The translations under genes were made by a program, and so were the position numbers. Below the pieces are notes generated by a model. The model was not told the origin of the DNA. It made no database searches and was given only the letters and a program-made list of their open reading frames with translations. A stretch of DNA of 64,000 nucleotides from Pseudanabaena yagii GIHE-NHR1. GTDB taxonomy: Bacteria; Cyanobacteriota; Cyanobacteriia; Pseudanabaenales; Pseudanabaenaceae. How positions within the stretch are numbered: position 1 is the stretch's first letter; every line of letters starts with the position of its first letter. Of this stretch, positions 54,056 to 62,415 are shown piece by piece. The stretch spans positions 1 to 64,000 of the forward strand of contig NZ_JAAVJL010000001.1 of the NCBI RefSeq assembly GCF_012863495.1, read 5' to 3'.

Positions 54056-54443
54056 TGTAGTAAAAGAAAGAAATAAGATGCGTTCATTTGCAGATAGTTT
54101 CTTTAAGATAAGTTGTACATCTGATAGATTCGATAATATTTATGAATCATTGAAGATTCAGTTATTAGCTAATAAAAGCTTTCCAATTACAGACATGAAT
54201 ATTCGCCAGATAGCTCGAACAATAGCTTCTGGAAAATCTACATTTATTGTAACTACAGATGTAAATCTTCTATCCTATGCAGATCAAGTCAAAAAAGAAC
54301 ACGGCGTTCTACTTGTTAGCCCTACTGAGTTAATAGTTAAGTTAGATAAGCTTAGGAAAGAGTCAGAATATCAACCTGAAAGATTAGCAGGGACTCAGTT
54401 ATCGAAAAAAAAGTTGCCTTGGAAGAGAAACAAATTCTTATAG
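54056..54443 (+). pseudogene. GNAT-PIN gene, segment 3 (PIN C-terminal half)
   Basis: Codons 218-346 plus stop. Contains the remaining PIN acidic residues D264 (ITDMNIRQIARTI) and D286 (FIVTTDVNLLSYAD). With both ISs removed the frame 51018-51360 / 52682-52991 / 54056-54443 totals 1041 nt with no internal stop. The last codons run through A8 at 54405-54412, where a -1 shift would enter the next frame. Confidence 0.85.
54405..54413 (+). promoter_or_regulatory. Possible -1 frameshift site A AAA AAG
   Basis: In the zero frame the codons are AAA AAA AAG, giving the heptamer A AAA AAG (54407-54413), the type used in bacterial dnaX. AGGGA lies 13 nt upstream (54389-54393). No strong downstream hairpin is evident. 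Slippage by -1 joins the PIN frame to the 360-aa frame. An A8/A9 indel would do the same. Confidence 0.4.
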
Positions 54444-55501
54444 AATCTTTTTCCTTAGATGAAGAAGTTGATTTTAAAAATAAGTTTTCTCGAATGCTTA
54501 TTGAGAAAGATAAATATGATTGTATTGCTGTTTGGGATAGTAATACTCCTGTCGCTTTAATTGTATATAGTAGAGAAAATTCGTATGAACTATCTGTCCC
54601 AATACTCAGAGTTAGCTACAAATCTTTATCAGAAACACTTACTAGACATATTGTTTGGAGTACAATTAATTTGGCTGTTTCGGAGGGAAGAAACTTTACT
54701 AGAATAAATGAAAGTCCAATTGATGATTTTGTTATTAGAGTTATTCAAGATGCTGGCTTTTATTGTATAGATGGAAACTGGATTAAAATTAACTCCAAAA
54801 TCACTAAATCAACAGTCGAAGTGTCAGAACATTTAATCAATATTAGTTTAGATCTTACAGAAGAATATAAAAGTATCTGTAGACGTTTTTCTGACAATTT
54901 GAGATCTAATGACAAATCTAACCCTGATTCTATATTTGATTTAGAGAAGCTATTGTATCCTACTAAGATTGTTGATACAAACATTCCAAATTTTATAATT
55001 CCTATCAAGCCACACTGGGCAAAAGAATTGTTTGATGAAGAACTAGCTAGAGAAAGTTTATTTGGTGCATCAAAATCAGAATTAGCATTAAATTGGGAAT
55101 CTGTATATTATAGAAGTACAAAGTCAACACCTGTTAATTTTTCATGTCCTGCACGTATTTTATGGTATGTATCTAGTGACAAAGATGGAGCTTATGCAAG
55201 TAAAACATCTAAAATTTGTGCTTGTTCAACGCTAGATGAGGTGGCTATTGGAAATTCTAAAGAACTTTATCTGAAATTTCAAAGGCTTGGTATTTTTAAG
55301 ATGGAAGATATAAAATCAATCTCGAAAAACTCAAGAAATGAAATCATGGCTATTAGATTTAGTAACACAGAGATATTTATAAACCCTATTTCTCTGGATA
55401 AAATACATGAAGTTTTAGCAAGTAAAGCACAAATACAATCACCAAGACTAGTCACGAATGAAGCATTTTTTAAAATTTATTCTCTTGGTACTGCAATATG
55501 A
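54419..55501 (+). CDS. GNAT-like plus PUA/ASCH-like protein, probably the second half of the GNAT-PIN polypeptide
   Basis: 360 aa if started at TTG 54419, which has no Shine-Dalgarno and overlaps the PIN frame by 25 bp. Residues about 30-125 look like a second, degenerate acetyltransferase (CIAVWDSNTPVALIVYS; RVIQDAGFYCIDGNWIKI). Residues about 195-340 look like a PUA/ASCH/EVE-type domain (IPIKPHWAKELFDEE ... CPARILWYVSSDKDGAY). I infer it is normally fused to the PIN part by a -1 shift or an ancestral extra A. It overlaps the ASCH gene by 4 bp. AT-rich, no HIP1 sites. Confidence 0.6.
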   Translation: MEEKQILIESFSLDEEVDFKNKFSRMLIEKDKYDCIAVWDSNTPVALIVYSRENSYELSVPILRVSYKSLSETLTRHIVWSTINLAVSEGRNFTRINESPIDDFVIRVIQDAGFYCIDGNWIKINSKITKSTVEVSEHLINISLDLTEEYKSICRRFSDNLRSNDKSNPDSIFDLEKLLYPTKIVDTNIPNFIIPIKPHWAKELFDEELARESLFGASKSELALNWESVYYRSTKSTPVNFSCPARILWYVSSDKDGAYASKTSKICACSTLDEVAIGNSKELYLKFQRLGIFKMEDIKSISKNSRNEIMAIRFSNTEIFINPISLDKIHEVLASKAQIQSPRLVTNEAFFKIYSLGTAI

Positions 55502-56037
55502 ATAATAAATCAATAAAAGTTTCTAGTGATGGATATGTTTTACTTTTATCGCTTCAGCCAAGATATGCTGAATTAATATTCAATGAGACAAAAAAAGCAG
55601 AACTAAGAAGAATTCGCCCTAGAGTTGATAAGGGTGACTTTCTTTTTATATATGTATCTTCACCTGAGAAAGTATTATTGGGTTCTTGCGAAGTCAAGGA
55701 AGTTATACAGAGTAGTCCAAGTAATCTTTGGCAACTTGTTAATAAAGATTCAGGACTAAAAAGATCAGAATTTCTTGAGTATTTTAATGGTGTTTCAACT
55801 GGCTATGCAATTTGTGTGCAAAATGTCCAGAAATTTAATCAGCCAATAAGACTTGCAAGACTTCAACGAGAATGGGATGGATTTCATCCTCCACAAAGCT
55901 ATAGATATTTAACAATAGAGGAAGTAGATTTGATAGGAACTATGGCAGAACATGATATGACCAATATATCTATGAGACTCCAACCTAGATCTAAACAAGT
56001 TGAACTTAATATATGTCAAATGTCTTCATCAAAATAA
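55498..56037 (+). CDS. ASCH-domain protein
   Basis: 179 aa. ASCH fold: LLLSLQPRYAELIFNETKKA ... ELRRIRP, KGDFLFIYVSSP, LLGSCEVKEVI, ending in PPQSYRYLTIEE. ASCH domains resemble PUA RNA-binding domains; the small ASCH protein YqfB hydrolyses N4-acetylcytidine. Its start overlaps the previous gene (ATGA), so it belongs to the same operon as the acetyltransferase-PIN protein. Its 3' end overlaps the Mrr gene by 22 bp. Confidence 0.82.
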   Translation: MNNKSIKVSSDGYVLLLSLQPRYAELIFNETKKAELRRIRPRVDKGDFLFIYVSSPEKVLLGSCEVKEVIQSSPSNLWQLVNKDSGLKRSEFLEYFNGVSTGYAICVQNVQKFNQPIRLARLQREWDGFHPPQSYRYLTIEEVDLIGTMAEHDMTNISMRLQPRSKQVELNICQMSSSK

Positions 56038-56930
56038 TCAGAATCAACTTTTTGGAGTATATAAGTTTGAATTTCGCTTACACCTACACCAAAGTCAATC
56101 ATTAATTGAGTTAATTTATCACCATCAATAAGAATTATTCTTTTTTCGATAATCTTGACGTATTCTTTAGCTTCTTTTGTAAATTGAGATGTAGTAATCA
56201 TTACCCCTTTTCGAGCTTTCATGCCCTCCAAGCTTCCAGCAAAAGCTTGCACTGCTGGTCTACCTACAGAAGCTTCCCATCTTTTCGCTTGAATATAAAT
56301 TAAGTCCAGCCCTAAATTATCTTCTTTAATAATTCCATCAATTCCACCATCGCCACTCTTCCCAACTGCTTCACCAGCATCTTTTCTTGAACCTCCGTAA
56401 CCCATAGCAAGCAATAAATCAACTACAAGCTTCTCAAAGAATTTTGGAGAGCAATTCTTGATTTGTTCAAGAAGTTTCTCACCTAACTCTTTTTTCAATT
56501 TTTGATAGCTAATCTCAAAGTTCTCTTCAGGTGTTTGATCGATATCTTCTACTATTGAAATATCAATCTTCAGATCATCACTTGATCTAATATTTTGAAA
56601 TTCTTTAAATTCTGTGAACCTTTCGAGAAAGCTTCGATCAATTGAACTAGGTTGAGACTCTAATACTTCTTTCCCTCGTAAAGAGATATAGAATGTCCCT
56701 CTCTTTCCGCTTTCAAGTAATTTTGCTTTTTTTAAATATGTAATAGCCCAACCAATTCTATTTGCCAGCTTTGTTTGTCTACCGCTAGGTAAAAGTTCTT
56801 TTCGATCTTCTTCATTTAAGTTAAACTGATTTGCCAAAAGTTCAATTGTCTGACTAAGCAAATGTTCTTGATCATCACTAGCAACCTTGAGCAATGGCAA
56901 AAGAAAATCTTGATATGTGGGTACAACCAT
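56016..56930 (-). CDS. mrr: Mrr-family restriction endonuclease
   Basis: 304 aa. N-terminal Mrr_N winged-helix domain (about 1-95, with RIGWAITYLKKAKLLESGKR), linker, and C-terminal Mrr catalytic domain (about 155-290): E166 in FFEKLVV, D198 in GDGGIDG, Q214/K216 in IYIQAKRW, the PD-(D/E)xK-type site. Such enzymes cut methylated or otherwise modified foreign DNA. Convergent with the ASCH gene, overlapping at the 3' ends. AT-rich, no HIP1 sites. Confidence 0.9.
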   Translation of the reverse strand: MVVPTYQDFLLPLLKVASDDQEHLLSQTIELLANQFNLNEEDRKELLPSGRQTKLANRIGWAITYLKKAKLLESGKRGTFYISLRGKEVLESQPSSIDRSFLERFTEFKEFQNIRSSDDLKIDISIVEDIDQTPEENFEISYQKLKKELGEKLLEQIKNCSPKFFEKLVVDLLLAMGYGGSRKDAGEAVGKSGDGGIDGIIKEDNLGLDLIYIQAKRWEASVGRPAVQAFAGSLEGMKARKGVMITTSQFTKEAKEYVKIIEKRIILIDGDKLTQLMIDFGVGVSEIQTYILQKVDSDYFDEDI

Positions 56931-57254
56931 TTATAAACAATTAAGAGGGTTTACCGAAATTATACCTTTATTTTGTACTAAAGCTTTAAAAGCAGATGTA
57001 GTTAAACAATCGTCAGATATGGCGATCGCTAATCTATATCATTACTTTCAAATCCCTTAAGAAAAGCGATCGCATCTTGAATAACCATTGCAATATTCGG
57101 CTAACTATAAGCAATTAACTGATCAAAATAATCCCTAAAGCTATTACGCGACATTTTTTATCTTAATCTCTAATTCTTGGCGTAAAGCTAGATAATGATG
57201 GTAATTACTTGCCCAATCAAACTTATCTTCGCCATTATCCGTTTTACCTTAGTT
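56931..57254. other. Region between mrr and the right repeat
   Basis: Two HIP1 octamers reappear at about 57022 and 57065. The only coding traces are minus-strand relics (57029-57254). No intact gene. Confidence 0.5.
57029..57254 (-). pseudogene. Relict gene ends at the right island junction
   Basis: Minus strand: a C-terminal fragment [20 protein letters not shown]... ending at TAA 57144-57146 is cut at 57254 by the repeat junction. Overlapping it, ATG 57154 opens MSRNSFRDYFDQLIAYS, an in-frame TAG, then PNIAMVIQDAIAFLKGFE to 57029. Both look like remnants of a small operon; families not recognised. Confidence 0.4.
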
Positions 57255-57467
57255 TACTGGATCTGGAAAACTGCGGATTGGCAAGAGCGCGAAACCTACG
57301 ATATGTATGGCATTGTCTACGAAGGACATCCCAATCTCAAGCGCATTCTCATACCCGAAGACTGGATCGGCTATCCGATGCGAAAGGATTACGTCACGCC
57401 AGACTTTTACGAATTGCAAGACGCATATTAAAAAAGAAGCACCCATGGGGTGCTTCTTTTTTAATAT
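57255..57467 (+). repeat. Direct repeat, right copy: ndhJ 3' fragment plus terminator
   Basis: Encodes the last 58 residues of NdhJ ([20 protein letters not shown]...), one change (Met to Ile), and the hairpin GAAGCACCC/GGGTGCTTC. It is a pseudogene fragment; the ATG at 57195 upstream is chance. Confidence 0.9.
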
Positions 57468-57487
57468 GTAGTCTTTTGAAAGAAACT

Positions 57488-58981
57488 TTAGGGCAACCAT
57501 TTAGGAAATGTTCCAAACATTGGCAACACATCAGGTTGCGGTAATTTGTTACTTTCTGCTGTATTAATAGGTAGCAAAATTAACTGAGTAGGAACTTGAG
57601 AATTACGACCACTGCGAGTAGCTTTTGCTGAATCTTCAGGAATAGCCTGAGAAACGGAGGCATCATCGCTAGTCACTGCGGAATTGAGCAGTATGGCTTG
57701 TCCATCTGGAGCAACATTAAATTGAATTTCTCTTTGTGATGGAAGTTCGAGAATGCGGCGCAATTGCGCGGAATCAAGATCGATCGCGGCAATGTAAGGC
57801 TTTTCACGAAAGATGTTTTTGGCAGGATCTTGCTCAACATCAGTTAGTAAGCAATAGAGCGTTTTTTCTTGTGGATCAAACTGAGCACCAAGGATCGAAC
57901 CATTAATTTTGGTCAGTTCCTTTTGGATGCCTTGGTTATTTACTAAATAGAGCGATCGCGTATAGTCCTTATTAAATTTAATTGTTGCCGCCTTCGTGCC
58001 ACTTCTACCGAAGTTTAAAACAGTACCGAATCTGGGGAGAAAGTCCAACGGTGGGGCTTGCGGCTCAAGAGGCAAAATCGCAACTCCTTCGCCTTGAGCG
58101 ATCGCCACCGACGAGCTGTCGGGCGTAAACATAAAATCGCCCCCGGGTTGGTTGTCCAGCGATCGCGGTTGTTGATTCTCTTTGATAAGCCAGAGTCCAT
58201 AACGTCCGACTTGCTGACGGCTGAGACGCTGCACCAAGATGTTTTTACCATCGGGTGAGAGATCGAATTTAAAGTTTTGATAGTCATCACTACCGAGAAT
58301 AGGTTTAATTTCAGGTGGATTTGACGTTAAATGATCTTCACGATCAATTCCCGTTGTCACCACATAGAGTTTTTGGTCAAGTAAGCTTTGCCCCGCCGCT
58401 TCGATCGCCCCAAATAGAATTTTTTGGCGATCAGGATAAATCCGAAAATCTAGAACTGTCAGATTAGGAGGTGTTAAAACTCGCTTTTCCTTTTGTAACA
58501 CATTGTAAAGCACAAGGCGACCTTTTTCTTCGCCCTGTGAGCCAATATAAGCAAAATAGGGATTAGGAGTTTTAAAACTGCCTACAAAAGGCTCAATCGC
58601 AATTTTTTTGCCAGACTCATTCGCAAAGCGATCGTAGGCATTCTCAAGTTTCATCGTATAGTTTTTGCCATAGGTCGCAGGTGCTAATGGGGTGTAGGAC
58701 ATGCGTCTTGATGACCAACTAATTTTGCCTGCAAGGGGTGGATCGAATTTGAGATTTTGCTCGACACTTTCGCGATTCATTGGACGGTTAAAGGTCAATA
58801 CAAAGGATGCATTGCTAGCATCAATTCGCTGACCTTGCCAACTAAAGTCTTTCACCTGTGGTGCAGTGCGATCGCCAATCCATAGCACAATCGCGATCGC
58901 CACACTTAGAGCTGCGACAAAACCTATCGCATAGCGATCGAGGGGCTGCGAAAACCATTTAAAGCGAGGACTAAGTTGCAT
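57488..58981 (-). CDS. Membrane-anchored protein with SbsA-type Ig-like domain and propeller-like repeats
   Basis: 497 aa. One N-terminal transmembrane helix (about 18-37), an Ig-like domain (about 40-135; FVLTFNRPMNRESVEQNLKF matches the SbsA/Big_5 pattern), then repeats suggestive of a TolB/WD40-like propeller (FRIYPDRQKILFGAIE, FDLSPDGKNILVQRL, FMFTPDSSSVAIAQG, FNVAPDGQAILLN). Probably periplasmic; function unknown. It is the native gene right of the island. Confidence 0.65.
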   Translation of the reverse strand: MQLSPRFKWFSQPLDRYAIGFVAALSVAIAIVLWIGDRTAPQVKDFSWQGQRIDASNASFVLTFNRPMNRESVEQNLKFDPPLAGKISWSSRRMSYTPLAPATYGKNYTMKLENAYDRFANESGKKIAIEPFVGSFKTPNPYFAYIGSQGEEKGRLVLYNVLQKEKRVLTPPNLTVLDFRIYPDRQKILFGAIEAAGQSLLDQKLYVVTTGIDREDHLTSNPPEIKPILGSDDYQNFKFDLSPDGKNILVQRLSRQQVGRYGLWLIKENQQPRSLDNQPGGDFMFTPDSSSVAIAQGEGVAILPLEPQAPPLDFLPRFGTVLNFGRSGTKAATIKFNKDYTRSLYLVNNQGIQKELTKINGSILGAQFDPQEKTLYCLLTDVEQDPAKNIFREKPYIAAIDLDSAQLRRILELPSQREIQFNVAPDGQAILLNSAVTSDDASVSQAIPEDSAKATRSGRNSQVPTQLILLPINTAESNKLPQPDVLPMFGTFPKWLP

Positions 58982-59203
58982 GTCAGCCTATTTCCAAAAG
59001 ACAAAAAGTATGGGGTTTGCCAGTTTCATTGAAGCACAAGCATATGACATGACTTCGCCACATCATAAGAAATCGGTTCTTTATTTTACTGTAAGTCCCT
59101 AAATCATTTGTAGTGCCCTAGTTATAGCAACTCTCTTCTGGTCTTGTTTAATAAAAATTTTTTGTGGCTTTGCCGTGCCACAAAAAATTTGATTCCTTAT
59201 CAC

Positions 59204-59262
59204 CCTAGTTAACAAATAAGAAAGGCGACGCTAAGCGTCGCCTTTCTTATTTGTTAACTAGG
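59204..59262. terminator. 28-bp perfect palindrome after cpcD
   Basis: The arm 59204-59231 pairs perfectly with 59235-59262; loop TAA. It abuts the cpcD stop and ends the cpc operon. Just downstream (59060-59200) are TCGGTTCTTTATTTTACTGT and a TTTTTTGTGGC hairpin. Confidence 0.8.
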
Positions 59263-59267
59263 AAAAA

Positions 59268-59486
59268 TTAACCTTCAGTAGATGCGTTAAGTGGACGTAC
59301 ATCAACAATTGTGCCACCGAGACGAGTGATTCTACGGGTTTGCTCATTTAGACGGCTAAAAGGAACTTTAACGAAAATGCTGCTGCTGTTACGAATAGGA
59401 TAACCGTTAAGATCGGTTGCATCACTTTGACGTAAGCCAGATACTTCGTAAACAAACACGCGATTATCTTTAGCGGAAGTAATCAT
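59268..59486 (-). CDS. cpcD: Phycobilisome rod-capping linker CpcD
   Basis: 72 aa: MITSAKDNRVFVYEVSGLRQ, then KVPFSRLNEQTRRITRLGG. One CpcD domain. It ends the phycocyanin rod and limits its length. Last gene of the operon, 102 bp after cpcC1. Confidence 0.95.
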   Translation of the reverse strand: MITSAKDNRVFVYEVSGLRQSDATDLNGYPIRNSSSIFVKVPFSRLNEQTRRITRLGGTIVDVRPLNASTEG

Positions 59487-59588
59487 AAAACTCAGTTTTA
59501 CTAAATTTTGAAAGGTTGATAGTGAGATTTTGGGAGAGTATTAAAGGCACATCCTGTAGATGAGCCTTTAATGAATGACTATAAGAGC

Positions 59589-60458
59589 CTATTGAGCGAT
59601 CGTTACACTAGCAACTTTGCCACCCAACTTGCTGATGCGTTGCAATGTATTGTTCAACTCTTTATAAGAAACAATGTACTCTCTATTGCTACGACGAACT
59701 TGAGGGTATCTAGGTAGAGAAATCGCAGCAACTTCAATTCTGTATAGACGATCTTCAGAACCCACAGAAGAACGACCAAAGGCACGGGTAGGAGTATTGC
59801 CTTGTTTTGCTGGTTGATAAGCCCAACCGTCATTGCCGCCAGAAGCACCAACAATAGGAGAAACACTGTTTTGAGCGAGTTCAGTTGCTAGTCTAGAAGC
59901 ACTACCTGCAACTTGAGCGCGATCGCTATTAGCATAACCGCGATAGAGGCGGAAAATTCTGGTAAAGCCAACAGTTCTGTCGCCAACCTTATTGGTAAAA
60001 CCACGATAGTAAGGAACAACGGAATCACCGAAGCTCGCTTCGTACTCATCAGAATCGATGTAAGAATCGATATCGGCATCATAGCCTTCGTTTTGATAGC
60101 GATCGAGGTGTTCAATTACTTCAGCTTCAGAGTAGGGAGCACGTCCTAACAAGTGCTTGAAGTTCAATTCAATTACACGGGTGTGGAAGTTGGAATAAAG
60201 AAACTTGCTCTTGTATAGCTCAGACTTGGCAACTGCACGCACGAATTCACGTACTGTGATTTGACCATTTGTCAATAAAGACTCAAGTCCAACCAAACGA
60301 TCTGCCGCCAAGATGTAGTCATTTCCCAATACATGGCGATAAACAGCGTTAATGACTACCTTGACATCATCTTGAGAAAAGTTAGGACGTAGTTCTACTG
60401 GACTAGCATTGCTATAAGCAGCAGTTCCCAAACTGGAGGCGGCATTTGTAATTGCCAT
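59589..60458 (-). CDS. cpcC1: Phycocyanin rod linker CpcC1
   Basis: 289 aa. N-terminal linker domain (about 20-165: [53 protein letters not shown]) and C-terminal CpcD domain (about 240-289). The middle [20 protein letters not shown] matches CpcC1 rather than CpcC2. Joins phycocyanin hexamers in the rod. It shares its leader AAGGAAAATAAACT with cpcC2, showing tandem duplication. Confidence 0.93.
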   Translation of the reverse strand: MAITNAASSLGTAAYSNASPVELRPNFSQDDVKVVINAVYRHVLGNDYILAADRLVGLESLLTNGQITVREFVRAVAKSELYKSKFLYSNFHTRVIELNFKHLLGRAPYSEAEVIEHLDRYQNEGYDADIDSYIDSDEYEASFGDSVVPYYRGFTNKVGDRTVGFTRIFRLYRGYANSDRAQVAGSASRLATELAQNSVSPIVGASGGNDGWAYQPAKQGNTPTRAFGRSSVGSEDRLYRIEVAAISLPRYPQVRRSNREYIVSYKELNNTLQRISKLGGKVASVTIAQ

Positions 60459-60642
60459 AGTTTATTTTCCTTGTCTTACTTTAAAAATAAAAAAATAGGG
60501 TAAAGATCCAACAGTTAAGACAAGCGAGTCAAAATGACCACCTATCTTAACTTTTAAATCTTGTTATCTTTGAGAACAATCAAAACGAGAAAGAGTAGCA
60601 CTTTGTACTGCTCTTTCTACAGAATATCTCTAATCAATTGCA

Positions 60643-61461
60643 TTAAGCAAGAGAAACTTGCGTAATACGACCACCACGCTTGCTTAAACGCTGCATAGTG
60701 CTAGAAAGCTGGTCGTAAGGAACCAAGTACTCAGTAGCACTACGACGAATTTGGGTAGTCCGTCCATTATTTGCTTGAATGACGCTGACACGGTAGAGTT
60801 GACCACGGTCATCACTGGTGTTACCAGCTAGACCCAGCCCAAATCCTGGGGTGCGAATAGCGCTAGCAGAATTTTGGGCGAGTTCAGTGGACAGCCAAGT
60901 TGATCTGTTCTTGCTATGGGCGCGATCGCTGCTAGCATAGCCATGATAGAGGCGGAAAATTCTGGTAAAGCCAACGGTTCTATCGCCAACCTTATTGTTG
61001 AAGCCACGGAAGTAAGGTACAACAGAATCACCAAAGCTCGAGTCGTACTCGTCAGAATCGATGTAAGAATCAATGTCAGCATCGTAGCCTTCATTTTGAT
61101 AGCGATCGAGATGCTCAATCAATTCAGCTTCAGAGTAAGGAGCACGTCCCAATAAATGCTTGAAGTTCAACTCAATTACACGGCTATGGAAGTTAGGATA
61201 AAGGAACTTGGTTTTGTACAGTTCTGATTTAGCAACTCCACGCACGAATTCACGCACTGAAATTTGACCATTGGTCAGCAAGGATTCAAGTCCAACCAAT
61301 CTCTCTGATGACAAAATGTGATCATTGCCGAGTACATGACGATAAACAGCATTAATAACAACCTTAGCGTCATCCGCAGAAAAGTGAGAACGCAATTCTA
61401 AAGGACTGGCATTGCTATAAGCAGCAGTTCCTAACTGGGAGGCGGCATTTGTAATTGCCAT
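60643..61461 (-). CDS. cpcC2: Phycocyanin rod linker CpcC2
   Basis: 272 aa. Same two-domain layout as CpcC1 and nearly identical for the first 190 residues, but the spacer is shorter ([20 protein letters not shown]) and the C-terminal domain diverges. By position and length it is the distal rod linker. Preceded by an attenuating hairpin. Confidence 0.92.
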   Translation of the reverse strand: MAITNAASQLGTAAYSNASPLELRSHFSADDAKVVINAVYRHVLGNDHILSSERLVGLESLLTNGQISVREFVRGVAKSELYKTKFLYPNFHSRVIELNFKHLLGRAPYSEAELIEHLDRYQNEGYDADIDSYIDSDEYDSSFGDSVVPYFRGFNNKVGDRTVGFTRIFRLYHGYASSDRAHSKNRSTWLSTELAQNSASAIRTPGFGLGLAGNTSDDRGQLYRVSVIQANNGRTTQIRRSATEYLVPYDQLSSTMQRLSKRGGRITQVSLA

Positions 61462-61677
61462 AGTTTATTTTCCTTGTTTTTCTTAAGTGTAAATTTAATA
61501 AAAATTTAGTGTTGAGACGAGAAAGGTCAATATAGTTAACTTTCGCCTTCTATATCAGACATAGCAAGAAAATGAGAATTGCTATTCAGTAAAAATTTAA
61601 ACCAAAAGTTTTATAAAGATCAAGTATAGCCCCATACAAATATCTTTTATTTATTTGAGTATATTTATATATACGAA

Positions 61678-61717
61678 AAGACGATAAGCCCACCCCGCAG
61701 GGTAGACTTATCGTCTT
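61678..61717 (-). terminator. Partial terminator/attenuator between cpcA and cpcC2
   Basis: AAGACGATAAG / CTTATCGTCTT with an inner ACCC/GGGT pair, followed on the minus strand by TTTTCG. It can reduce linker transcripts relative to cpcBA. Confidence 0.7.
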
Positions 61718-61754
61718 CGGGGCTTTCTAGATTCTGTTTGCAGAATTAAAAAAC

Positions 61755-62243
61755 CTATACCAACGCATTGATAGCGTAGTCGATGTAGGAGTTAGCTTCT
61801 AAAGCTGCATCGCCACTCAAACCATGATTAGCTTTGATGTACTTCAGCGCTTCAACATACCAGCTAGGAGCAAGGTCAAAAGAACGGTTGATTTCAGCCA
61901 AACCACTGATCATGTAATCATCCAAAGGACCAGTGCTACCAGCAACTAGACAGTAGCTGATGATGCGAACATAGTAGCCAATGTCGCGAGAGCACTTTGC
62001 TTTACCACGAGGAGTAGAAGCGAAGTTGTTGCCTGCTTGTTGGGTGGTGTAAGGGAATTTTTGATATACAGCGTTTGCTGCACCTTCAGCCAAGCTGGAA
62101 GCCTTAGCACTCAAGGTTTTTGCAGCATCAAGGCTAGCGGCGGCGGTACGCAAGCGACCAAAAGCTGCTTGCATTTCAGGAACGCTGATATAACGACCTT
62201 GAGAATCGGCTGTAGCAACTGCTTCGGTTAAAGGAGTCTTCAT
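61755..62243 (-). CDS. cpcA: Phycocyanin alpha subunit
   Basis: 162 aa. [20 protein letters not shown] start; phycocyanobilin-binding Cys84 in [13 protein letters not shown]. Pairs with CpcB to form the rod hexamers that absorb orange-red light. 172 bp after cpcB. Confidence 0.97.
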   Translation of the reverse strand: MKTPLTEAVATADSQGRYISVPEMQAAFGRLRTAAASLDAAKTLSAKASSLAEGAANAVYQKFPYTTQQAGNNFASTPRGKAKCSRDIGYYVRIISYCLVAGSTGPLDDYMISGLAEINRSFDLAPSWYVEALKYIKANHGLSGDAALEANSYIDYAINALV

Positions 62244-62415
62244 GTTTAATTTACCTCTAAAAAGTTATTTGAGACTAAAAATGGATTAGACAAAAAAGGA
62301 ATTGTGCAAAAAGGATTATGCAAAATTTTGCGATAAGGCTAGTGAAAGCAAATTTTAATCAGCTTTGTGAATTGATTTTTTATACAATTAAGTCAATTCA
62401 GCAAGCTTGAAAAAT

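Noticed and set aside
49743-57254. Prophage or integrative conjugative element
   Set aside because: No integrase, structural phage genes, relaxase or conjugation genes are visible; only two insertion sequences and cargo genes.
57195-57431. 78-aa frame starting [12 protein letters not shown] and ending as NdhJ
   Set aside because: Only the last 58 codons are NdhJ-like; the upstream part is unrelated spacer. It is the duplicated ndhJ 3' fragment, not a gene.
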